Below are positions 51,281 through 59,505 of a DNA stretch of 64,000 bases, piece after piece; positions within the stretch are counted from its first letter, which is position 1; each line of letters starts with the position of its first letter. Both the position numbers and the translations under genes were made by a program. The stretch is taken from contig LR632930.1 of NCBI GenBank assembly GCA_902167325.1, forward strand, positions 62,001 to 126,000. The letters run 5' to 3'. The notes under the pieces are model-generated. The model was not told the DNA's origin. It saw nothing but the letters and a program-made list of their open reading frames with translations, and made no database searches. The DNA is from Chitinophaga pinensis (GTDB lineage Bacteria > Bacteroidota > Bacteroidia > Chitinophagales > Chitinophagaceae).

Positions 51281-52740
51281 CGTGTCCAATATGTGTTTAA
51301 GGTGATGTTGGGATTGAAGTTTCTGGCCTTCGCGTCGATGGGCCATGTCCAGGCGCCGCGGTTAAACTGGTCCTGCGTCATGAAGCTTTTCACCTGCGCG
51401 GGGTCCATGATGCGGCCGGTGCGGATAAGATCGTACCAGCGTACGCCTTCACCGATCAGCTCCCGCTGCCTTTCGAGGAAAATGAAATCTTTCAGCGCAT
51501 CGCCCGTTCCATGGAATGGCTCGGCTCCTGCTCTGAGGCGTACGAGGTTCAGCAGCTCACGCGCCTCATCTTCATTGCCGAGGTAGGCCATGGCTTCTGC
51601 ACCTGTCAGCAGCTCACCGCCGTAACGGAACATGATCAGATCATCGTCCAGCAGCCAGGAGGCAGTGGTGATCATATTCACCACGTTGCTGTATTTCACG
51701 AACATGGACTGCGTGTTGCTGGCATATGGCAGGTAAAACCAGAGATCGCGGCGCTTATCGGCTTTATCAACCGGGTACAGCTTCTTCACATAATCTGCGA
51801 TAAAGAAGCAATCGCTTGTGGCATAGTTCACTACCAGTGGAGAGTGCAGCGTCCATTGCCCGATGCTTACGTAGCGGGTGGTGGTGCCGTAGTTGGTATT
51901 CACGGAAAACTCGAACAGGCTTTCGCGGGTACGCCCTTTGAACATCCTCCTGAAATCTTCGAGTGGCAGCAATTCGAAACGGCCGGAGTTTTTCAGATCA
52001 CGGATAGCATCAGCAGCATTCTTCCAGTATTCACGCTGGTTGCTTTTATCAAACCCGGCCATCCACATGTTGAGGTTGGCGATGAGGGCGTATACAGCTC
52101 CTTTGGCAGCACGTACACCCCATTTGGTAGGCTCATCGTATTGCCAGGGCAGATCTTCCCGGATGGCATCCAGCTCCTGCCGGCAAAACTCCAGCACCTC
52201 GATCATAGGTGTGCGGGGTAAGGGCCGCTGGTCGTAAGCTTCTTTATACAACGGCACATCACCATATATCCGGGAAATATAGAAGTAAGTAAAGGCACGC
52301 AGGAAGCGCAGCTCTGCCATGTATTGCTTCTGCTCTTTTGCAGACAGCGCTTCCACTTTCGGAATACGGTCAAGACTGATGTTGCAGGAGGCGATAGACT
52401 GGAAAAAAGGATACCAGTCAGACAAGGCCTTCATGTTATAGGGCGACAGCCGGGCGTTGTTGGTAAGGTCCTGCTGCGCTACGGCATTAAATACATCGAA
52501 GCCCTGCCCGTCGAATTCTCCGGCACGGATATCACCGTTCCCGGGCACATATGGCCCGTTGGTGAGAATGTCGAACAGGAAACCGTATGCATTGGCAATA
52601 GCAGACTCCACGTCGCCCTTCGTTTTCCAGAACGATGCATCGCTCATACGATCGGGCGGCGCCACGCTGAGGAACTTCTTGCAGCTGCCTGCACCCAGCA
52701 GCAACGTAGCAGTTATTATGATGGTAAGTAATCTCTTCAT
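51277..52740 (-). CDS. SusD/RagB lipoprotein A
   Basis: A 487-residue SusD-family lipoprotein: lipobox GAGSC (Cys20) then KKFLSVAPPDRMSD. The fold markers are AELRFLRAFTYFYISRIYGD at about 142-161, a MFRYGGELLTGAEAMAY segment at about 382-398 (in place of the R.YxEVLLxYAEA motif) and the C-terminal ERQRELIGEGVRWYDLIRTG at about 432-451. It partners the 1041-residue SusC upstream (12 bp). Coupled by ATGA overlap to the fasciclin gene. Substrate is unknown. Confidence 0.94.
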   Translation of the reverse strand: MKRLLTIIITATLLLGAGSCKKFLSVAPPDRMSDASFWKTKGDVESAIANAYGFLFDILTNGPYVPGNGDIRAGEFDGQGFDVFNAVAQQDLTNNARLSPYNMKALSDWYPFFQSIASCNISLDRIPKVEALSAKEQKQYMAELRFLRAFTYFYISRIYGDVPLYKEAYDQRPLPRTPMIEVLEFCRQELDAIREDLPWQYDEPTKWGVRAAKGAVYALIANLNMWMAGFDKSNQREYWKNAADAIRDLKNSGRFELLPLEDFRRMFKGRTRESLFEFSVNTNYGTTTRYVSIGQWTLHSPLVVNYATSDCFFIADYVKKLYPVDKADKRRDLWFYLPYASNTQSMFVKYSNVVNMITTASWLLDDDLIMFRYGGELLTGAEAMAYLGNEDEARELLNLVRLRAGAEPFHGTGDALKDFIFLERQRELIGEGVRWYDLIRTGRIMDPAQVKSFMTQDQFNRGAWTWPIDAKARNFNPNITLNTYWTR

Positions 52741-52752
52741 ACGGCAATCATT

Positions 52753-55700
52753 TTAAAACTCAATATTCAATCCGAAAGACAGTGATCGTGATACCGGGTA
52801 GGTATCCAGCCTGTCTCTCCCCAGATCTGTTACTGCTTCGGGGTTAGGCCCGCTGTAGCCGGAGAAGATGACAGGGTTCGTTACCGTGGCATACATGCGG
52901 AAGGCATTCATGCGGTATTTGCGGAGCCATTTACGGTCGATGGAATAACCTACCGTAATGGCGTTGATCTTGATGTAGCTGCCATCTTCCTGGAAAAGCG
53001 TCTGATACTCACGGTACGACCCTGCTGTAGAATAGTAATCGTACGGATTGGGATATTTGGATACATCGCCGTTGTTTTTCCAGTAATCGAGGTCAGAGAT
53101 ATTCACGAAAGTGCTGTCCCCAAAAGGAGAGCGTACTTTGGCCATACGTTCCGCAAGGGCTTTGTTCAGCAGATCGCGCTTAAAGAGGATGGTACCGTTA
53201 AGGTTGAGGCTCCATCCCATGTAGGTGAAGTAAGATGAGAAGCCGCCGGTGATCCGTGCTACCGGAGTACCCGCCACCTGAAGGTCGGCATCATTGAGTA
53301 CATAGTTACCGTCTACATCTCGGAACTTGGCATCACCGCCTTTGAAGTAGTCGGCCCCTTCGTTACGCAGGCGCAGGCCCGTAATGGGATCTACAGGCAC
53401 ATCGCGGTTATCGCGGTATACCCCTTCGTACATATAGAGGTAGTTGCTGAGGGCGCCGTAGCCTACGCGGTTAATGATCGTTTTGTCGTCAGACATCATT
53501 TGGGCCGCACCACCCGGCAGCGACAGCAGCACATCGCGGTTCACGGCACCATTCACGCTGATCGTCCAGTTAATTTTGCTCGTGGATTTGAACGGGCGAA
53601 CGGTCAGGTTCAGTTCATATCCGTAGTTATACAGCGATGCGTCGTTAGTGAAGGTTTTCTCAAAACCCGTGCTGGTAGGCAGGTAACGGGTATAGAGCAT
53701 ATTGTACACCGTTTTGGTATATGCATCAAAGTTCACCCCGAGGCGGCCGTTAAACACGCTCATATCGAAGCCGTAGTTGAACTGCTCCACTTTCTCAGGC
53801 AAAAGGAACGGGTTTGGCATCTGGCCCAGGTGGGGCGCAATGCGGGTAACACCGTTATAGTTCCCTTTCACATCGTACCAGCCCAGTGAAGCGTACACGT
53901 TAGTAGTGGGGCGGAGGTTGATGCCATAGCTGAAACGGAAGTCACCGAAATCGAGCCACTTGGCATTTTCAAGGAACTTCTCACGGTTGAAGTTCCAGCG
54001 CGCACCAATGGAAGGACTCTTAGCCCAGCGCTCGTTCTCACCGGCATAGGAGTTACCATCTGCACGGTAGTTAAGGTTGATCACGTATTTCTTATCGTAG
54101 TCGTAGCTGAGGTTGGCCGCAAAGCCCACACTATGCACTTCACTGAAACCTCCGTTGCTGGGCGTACCGCTGATGGTAGAGAACCAGGGGCTGAACCCGA
54201 AAGGGCCATGATAGTAATCGTTCGGGCCGTTGCTCTGGTTAATGATCTTATTCTGCACCTGTATGATGGTGGCTTCGGAGAAAACGGAGCCATATACAGT
54301 ATGCTTATCGTTCCAGGTACGGTTGTAGTTGATGGCGCTGCGGTTATACAGATTGCTCTTGCGGCCGGAGTAGCCATACACAGCCGGCCGGTCGTTATTG
54401 GCCAGTGCAGGAATAAACGTGTCTTCCTGATCAGAGGTATAGTTATAGCTGGTGTTGGTAGACAGTTGCAGGTAAGGCATCAGTTCGTACATGATGTTGA
54501 GGTACGAGCGGATGTCGTAAGTACGGGTATCATTCACCCGGTAGATACTGCTGGTAAAATGCCCTACGTTGTTGAAGTAAGAGGGACCGGGCAGCAGGGA
54601 AGAACTTACGTCTTTACCCGCACCCACATCGGTTAACCCGTTACCGCTGCCTTTCAGCTTCTTACCCAAACCTGCGGAGAGGAAGCCTGAGAGCTGGAGA
54701 CGCGGGTTAGGATTGAAGTTGATATTCTGGTTAACCGAATACCGGTCGAAGCCCGTGTTTTTGATAACGCCTTTTTCCGTGTAGTAGTTAAGGTTCGTTT
54801 TATAGTTCAGCCGCTGGTCGCCACCGGAAACCGACACGTTGTGGGTGTGGTTGTAAGTGGTTTGGTAATAGATATCCTGCCAGTTGGTGGAATTGTTGAA
54901 GAAAGCATTCAGCGAGTCTGACAGGAAAGGCGTGCGGCCGATCCTCCATATTTCGTTGAGGTTGTTGGTAGCGTTGATCATATCTATTCGGTAGTCGCGT
55001 TCAGACTTACCGCCCACCGTGCTGCGGAGCGATGGCGGGAAGTTGATGAACAGGTTACCGGCGTAACGTACGATCGGCACGTTCGACTGTCCTCTTCTGG
55101 TAGTGATTACGATTACACCATTTGCCCCGCGGGAACCGTAGAGGGAGGTGGCTTCGGCATCTTTCATTACATCGAGCGACTGTACGTCTTCCGGAGGAAT
55201 GAGAGACAGCGGGCTGGTACCCGGCCCCATGGACTGAAAGCCGTATTCAAAACCAGCGTTGGCATCTACCGGTACCCCGTCGATCACATAGAGGGGTGAT
55301 TGCGGAGTGAGGTAGGCATTATCACCGGAGCCGCTCACCATGATGTTGGAGAGGCCGCGGATGGAGGACGAACCTCTGAAGCCGGGGGCACCGGTATTCT
55401 GCTGGATGTTCAAACCCGCCACACGGCCCTGCAGCAGTTGCTCCAGGTTGGATACGGGAACATCCTGCAGCTCCTTACCGGTGATGCGTGTTACGGCGCC
55501 GGTAACGGTTTCGCGGGTCTTTTTCTGGTACCCTACGATCACCGATTCCTTCAGCGACGTTGCCGACGCTTTGAGGGACACATTCAGCGTGGTGCGGTTG
55601 TTAACAGATACCACGGTGGTTTCGTAAGAAATAAACCGGAACTCCAGTTTGGCGTTGCCCGGTACGGTAACGGAGAAAGCGCCGGTACCGTCTGTTACGG

Positions 55701-55878
55701 CAATGGGCTTGGCAGCTTTGCCGGGTTGCTGCAGCAGTACGGATACTCCCGGCAGCGGATCGCGCTCTCCGGCGGCAATCACCCTTCCCTTTACCGTAAC
55801 CTGCTGTGCCTGCAGGCCGCCGGCTCCCAATAGCATGAGTAGCAGGACAGGGATCAATCGGTATAAAAATAGCTTCAT
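52753..55878 (-). CDS. SusC/RagA TonB-linked transporter A
   Basis: A 1041-residue outer-membrane importer. Signal peptide (LYRLIPVLLLMLLGAGGLQA), carboxypeptidase-regulatory-like domain at about 25-105, VIVGYQKKTRETVTGAV junction, plug with SIRGLSNI and SLYGSRGANGVIVITTRRG, barrel ending SFGLNIEF. There is no STN domain, so it does not signal to a FecR, consistent with no sigma factor being linked to this operon. It pairs with SusD A. The 12-bp gap before it follows the DUF5007-like gene. Confidence 0.95.
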   Translation of the reverse strand: MKLFLYRLIPVLLLMLLGAGGLQAQQVTVKGRVIAAGERDPLPGVSVLLQQPGKAAKPIAVTDGTGAFSVTVPGNAKLEFRFISYETTVVSVNNRTTLNVSLKASATSLKESVIVGYQKKTRETVTGAVTRITGKELQDVPVSNLEQLLQGRVAGLNIQQNTGAPGFRGSSSIRGLSNIMVSGSGDNAYLTPQSPLYVIDGVPVDANAGFEYGFQSMGPGTSPLSLIPPEDVQSLDVMKDAEATSLYGSRGANGVIVITTRRGQSNVPIVRYAGNLFINFPPSLRSTVGGKSERDYRIDMINATNNLNEIWRIGRTPFLSDSLNAFFNNSTNWQDIYYQTTYNHTHNVSVSGGDQRLNYKTNLNYYTEKGVIKNTGFDRYSVNQNINFNPNPRLQLSGFLSAGLGKKLKGSGNGLTDVGAGKDVSSSLLPGPSYFNNVGHFTSSIYRVNDTRTYDIRSYLNIMYELMPYLQLSTNTSYNYTSDQEDTFIPALANNDRPAVYGYSGRKSNLYNRSAINYNRTWNDKHTVYGSVFSEATIIQVQNKIINQSNGPNDYYHGPFGFSPWFSTISGTPSNGGFSEVHSVGFAANLSYDYDKKYVINLNYRADGNSYAGENERWAKSPSIGARWNFNREKFLENAKWLDFGDFRFSYGINLRPTTNVYASLGWYDVKGNYNGVTRIAPHLGQMPNPFLLPEKVEQFNYGFDMSVFNGRLGVNFDAYTKTVYNMLYTRYLPTSTGFEKTFTNDASLYNYGYELNLTVRPFKSTSKINWTISVNGAVNRDVLLSLPGGAAQMMSDDKTIINRVGYGALSNYLYMYEGVYRDNRDVPVDPITGLRLRNEGADYFKGGDAKFRDVDGNYVLNDADLQVAGTPVARITGGFSSYFTYMGWSLNLNGTILFKRDLLNKALAERMAKVRSPFGDSTFVNISDLDYWKNNGDVSKYPNPYDYYSTAGSYREYQTLFQEDGSYIKINAITVGYSIDRKWLRKYRMNAFRMYATVTNPVIFSGYSGPNPEAVTDLGRDRLDTYPVSRSLSFGLNIEF

Positions 55879-55890
55879 GGTCTGCGGTAA

Positions 55891-56955
55891 TTAATCGTCG
55901 TTGAAAATGGGATTCCTGCGGAAGGCGAAGGTGATGGTCCAGTCGCCGGGTTCGTATATGGCGAAGTTGAGGCTGAAAGAGGCATCCAGTCTTTGACCGC
56001 CAAAGCCTCTCCTGCTGTACCCGAAAGTGATATTCGCCTTTCCTTCGGATGCAAACAGCGTTTTAAGGGCTGTGAGCGGAACAGGATACCCTACATCATA
56101 AGTGACGCCCGTTGCGGTTTGTCTGCGGTTGAAGCCGTGTACCAGCTTATCCCATTTGGTATTGTTGAACTTCGCGGGATCAATAGGTTCCAGGTTTTCA
56201 CCGAGGAACTTGAAAGTGAGGGAGTGGCCGGTGGCGTTTGCTTTGGTGAAATACACAGAAATGAGCGTGTCTTTGAACAGACTGTCTTTCGTGTAATACA
56301 TCTTCTCCAGGTTCACGGGGTGGATGGTGAAAGGCACGGTATTGGAGCCTCCGTTATTAGGCCGGGGCCGCGTTTCAGTTTTACGCTCCCGGGTACGGAG
56401 GTCATATTCGTATGGCTCATAAGGCACCTCCTGCATGGGGCGGAGCCAGAAGTCCTTAATAATACGCTCGTTTCCTTTGTTCTGGATCTTTATATCGAAC
56501 ATATATCCTGAGTCGGGATAGGCGCGGATGATGGAAGAAGGTGCGTTGCGGAAAATGAGATCTCCCGAGCCGCGGCGCACTTCAAGGAATGGAGCATCCA
56601 CCCACACGCGTTTGGCTTCTATTTCATCGAGCGATGTTTCCAGCCCGGTATAATCCCGCTGCCATTCGCGTACTTTAATTTTCTGGAAAAGCTCCGGTGC
56701 CGGGTGCCCCTGTTTACTGCGCGCATTCTCGATAGAGAACACGAGTGGGTAGGTAGATCCGTCGGCGCTGAACTGTGTCAGCTCCAGCGCAGTACGGCCG
56801 AGGATTGGCTCGTAAATAGCTTTCTTGTTGAAAGTGGCATCCTGGCTGAGATAATCCTTTTTCTCCGGCAACTTTTTACAAGCCGCCAGGGCCAGGGCCA
56901 TCAGCCCGATGTATATCCGGGAACCATTCCATTTCATCTGGTTCAGTTTTTTCAT
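55891..56955 (-). CDS. DUF5007-like lipoprotein
   Basis: A 354-residue lipoprotein: lipobox LAAC (Cys26) then KKLPEKKDYLSQDA, where the KKDYLS opening is the mark of the DUF5007 family as I recall it. The rest is beta-rich (YEPILGRTALELTQF, YPLVFSIENAR, GYMFDIKIQNKG, NITFGYSRRGFGG) and without catalytic motifs; probably two immunoglobulin-like domains. Lies between the first fasciclin gene and SusC A with 10- and 12-bp gaps. Met7 (MKWNGSRIY) is an alternative start. Role unknown, presumably surface binding. Confidence 0.78.
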   Translation of the reverse strand: MKKLNQMKWNGSRIYIGLMALALAACKKLPEKKDYLSQDATFNKKAIYEPILGRTALELTQFSADGSTYPLVFSIENARSKQGHPAPELFQKIKVREWQRDYTGLETSLDEIEAKRVWVDAPFLEVRRGSGDLIFRNAPSSIIRAYPDSGYMFDIKIQNKGNERIIKDFWLRPMQEVPYEPYEYDLRTRERKTETRPRPNNGGSNTVPFTIHPVNLEKMYYTKDSLFKDTLISVYFTKANATGHSLTFKFLGENLEPIDPAKFNNTKWDKLVHGFNRRQTATGVTYDVGYPVPLTALKTLFASEGKANITFGYSRRGFGGQRLDASFSLNFAIYEPGDWTITFAFRRNPIFNDD

Positions 56956-56965
56956 GTTGCTGATT

Positions 56966-57985
56966 TTATTGCTCGCGGATGGCGATGTAACGGATCACTT
57001 CTTCCACAATGTTTTCTTTACCCTGCGCGTCGGTGAACTTGTATTTCAGGTTGAAGGTGACGTTGGCAGGGTCATACTCCGATCCCATATCCACGGCCGT
57101 CTGGTTTGCGGCACCGGGGGCGGATTTTACTTCGGCGGTAAAGTCGGGCCGCACAGTAATCCGGATCTTATCGCCGTTCACTCCATTGGTGAGTGCTTCC
57201 ATATCCACCGTCCATTCATCCACGGCTTTGATCTCTTTGGCATAGAAGTTCCAGAGGGTAATGGTACCATTGGGTTTTGTCCATGATCCGTCAGCAAATA
57301 TTTTCGCTTCCGACCAGCGGTTCTGCATCGCCCGTGCTTTCGACACAAAGGTGTTGAAGCCCAGTACATGCCGTGCTTCCATGATATGTACCATACCTGT
57401 TTTGGTGGCAATGTTCGTGGTACCGGCGTTAGCGGCCAGCCAGTATTTGGTGAAGCGTGAACCGTTGAGGTACGAGCAGCGGATCATTTCTGAACCAAGC
57501 CCGGGCGCTCCGGCGGCAGAGCGTGAAACACGGAGCATATTGAACTGGCGGAGGGAGTGGCTCAGGAGCATAATACCATCCTGGCTTGCGAAATCGTTCA
57601 TGGCATACTTACCATTAAACAGGTAGTTACCCATCACGGCGCGCCATGAGGATGGATCTATGTCATCGATCTCCGCAGGTGCCAGCCCCTGGCTCTTACG
57701 GTAAACATTATAGCTTTCCATCGCGGCTACCAGGCTCTGATCTGTAGGGGCGAATAAGGTGATGGTATCGGTCTTGAGCAGATCTGCCAGCCCGCTTATT
57801 TCCAGTACGTGCAGCACTTTACTGAAGTTATCGGGCTGCGATTGCAGGTAGGCATAAGTGGTACCGTCGAATGTTGACACCGGTTCCGAATGGCGGTAGG
57901 TATCGTCTTTCCGGCAGCTCCACAGGCACGCCGCCAGGCAAAGCAGGAGGATCGGTTGAATGCGTTTCATGCTGGTGGTTATCAT
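56966..57985 (-). CDS. fasciclin (FAS1) domain lipoprotein B
   Basis: A 339-residue lipoprotein: lipobox LWSC (Cys24) then RKDDTYRH. FAS1 domain at about 40-215: YLQSQPDNFSKVLHVLEISGLADLL, TITLFAPTDQSLVAAM, GMVHIMEARHVLGFN. A C-terminal beta domain at about 225-339 (WTVDMEALTNGVNGDKIRI, YDPANVTFNLKYKF) is absent from the other fasciclin gene. The start used is ATG 57985, which overlaps the SusD stop as TAATG; ATG 57970 (MKRIQPI) is equally possible. Translational coupling to SusD B mirrors the SusD A/fasciclin A pair. Confidence 0.86.
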   Translation of the reverse strand: MITTSMKRIQPILLLCLAACLWSCRKDDTYRHSEPVSTFDGTTYAYLQSQPDNFSKVLHVLEISGLADLLKTDTITLFAPTDQSLVAAMESYNVYRKSQGLAPAEIDDIDPSSWRAVMGNYLFNGKYAMNDFASQDGIMLLSHSLRQFNMLRVSRSAAGAPGLGSEMIRCSYLNGSRFTKYWLAANAGTTNIATKTGMVHIMEARHVLGFNTFVSKARAMQNRWSEAKIFADGSWTKPNGTITLWNFYAKEIKAVDEWTVDMEALTNGVNGDKIRITVRPDFTAEVKSAPGAANQTAVDMGSEYDPANVTFNLKYKFTDAQGKENIVEEVIRYIAIREQ

Positions 57986-59493
57986 TATTGCCAGAATTTA
58001 TTTTGAGTAATGGCCGAGCCGGCGCCCAGCAGCGATTTCGATACCGGCCAGTATTGCGCACCGGCAGCTACGTCTGCCGCACTGAAGCGGGAGTACCGTG
58101 GCAGCTGCTCGAACCGTACGAGGTCGAACCAGCGCCAGCCTTCGCCGAGCAGTTCCCTCCTTCTTTCCTGAAGTATAGCGTTGCTCAGTCCGGCTGCATT
58201 ACCGGTATAATCCCCTATACCCCGCTGGCCGCGCACGGCATTCAGTTGCAGCAGCGATTCTGCTGATTTGCCGAGGAACATGAGTGCTTCTGCACGCAGT
58301 AACACTAATTCTTCGTAGCGGAATACCACGATGGCCGACTGGTAACTCCGTAACGGATCGGCCCCGGATACACTCAGCAGCCTGATCTTGGAAAACAGCG
58401 GAACGGGATTGCCGAAGCCGGTGAAGTAAGTGCCTGCTCCGCTGCCTGATTCGGTTACGCGGAAACGCTCATCATTCTTTTCCGTGAAAATGCTAAGGAT
58501 AGAATCATTGGAAATAAAGATATCCGGCTGCGGCTTTGCGATAAAAGGCTGCGCCAGCGCCCATTCTTCAATATGCCCGGAAGCTGATGACTCCTGGTAG
58601 TTCTTATTGAAGGGCATGGCGAAGATGATATTATCGGCCTGTCCGGTGAAAGTGCCGGTAGCTGACGTGAGTGTGGAGGTGGGCACGAGGTTATACCCTC
58701 CTTTCACGCGATTATCCAGCACCATGCGGGTATACTTATCCGTGGTGAGGTAATCGCCTTTCCATGCTGCTATGTGTGCCAGCAATACATACGCCGGAGC
58801 TTTTGCTGCTACCACACCCTGCCAGAAAGCTGCAGGCTGCCCCCAGTATTGGGAGAGCAGTTCAGGGCTCTGTTGATCGTAGCGCCAGGGAAGCCCTTCG
58901 GCAGCAGCCAGTGCATCCTGTTCTGCGAATGCGAGCACTTCGGCCTGAGGGGTACGGGCTACGGGAACAAAGTCGCCGCTTACCGCCATCTTCATCAGTG
59001 GCACATCGCCCCAGATGCGTACGAGGTAGAAATAAGCCATGGAACGGAGGAAACGGCAATGCGCCAGATCCACTTTCATTTCTTCCGGCGTATAACGGAA
59101 ATCATTTTTATTAACAGTGGCCAGTTTCTCGAGGCATAAATTGGCCTGATATATTACTGCGTAAAACCGGCGCCAGTTGCTCCATTGGTCGAGGGAGGTG
59201 AATGATGCGGTGAGCTGGTTGCCGGTAATTGCGGCAAGATCTCCACGGGATACCCCGGTGAAGTCTCCCGCACGCAGTTCCCCATATGCCAGCCAGGCGT
59301 TATTATCGGCCAGGGCTGAGCGGAGCAGGGCATATCCTGCGAATACTGCGGCCCGTGCGTCGTTCTTGGTGGTCCACATGTTTTTTTCAGGCACCAGGTG
59401 CGAGGGGGCTACGTCGAGCTTGGTGCGGCAGGCACCTGTAAGCAGCAGCCCGGCCAGCATCCAGAACGATATCTTCAGTTTGTAATTCTTCAT
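57985..59493 (-). CDS. SusD/RagB lipoprotein B
   Basis: A 502-residue SusD-family lipoprotein: lipobox LTGAC (Cys22), then RTKLDVAPSHLVPEKNMW. Fold markers are CRFLRSMAYFYLVRIWGDVPL at about 146-166, VFRYEELVLLRAEALMFLGKS at about 391-411 and ERRRELLGEGWRWFDLVRFEQ at about 440-460. It partners the 977-residue SusC (12 bp upstream) and overlaps the fasciclin B gene. Substrate unknown. Confidence 0.95.
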   Translation of the reverse strand: MKNYKLKISFWMLAGLLLTGACRTKLDVAPSHLVPEKNMWTTKNDARAAVFAGYALLRSALADNNAWLAYGELRAGDFTGVSRGDLAAITGNQLTASFTSLDQWSNWRRFYAVIYQANLCLEKLATVNKNDFRYTPEEMKVDLAHCRFLRSMAYFYLVRIWGDVPLMKMAVSGDFVPVARTPQAEVLAFAEQDALAAAEGLPWRYDQQSPELLSQYWGQPAAFWQGVVAAKAPAYVLLAHIAAWKGDYLTTDKYTRMVLDNRVKGGYNLVPTSTLTSATGTFTGQADNIIFAMPFNKNYQESSASGHIEEWALAQPFIAKPQPDIFISNDSILSIFTEKNDERFRVTESGSGAGTYFTGFGNPVPLFSKIRLLSVSGADPLRSYQSAIVVFRYEELVLLRAEALMFLGKSAESLLQLNAVRGQRGIGDYTGNAAGLSNAILQERRRELLGEGWRWFDLVRFEQLPRYSRFSAADVAAGAQYWPVSKSLLGAGSAITQNKFWQ

Positions 59494-59505
59494 GTAGCGA
59501 TGCGT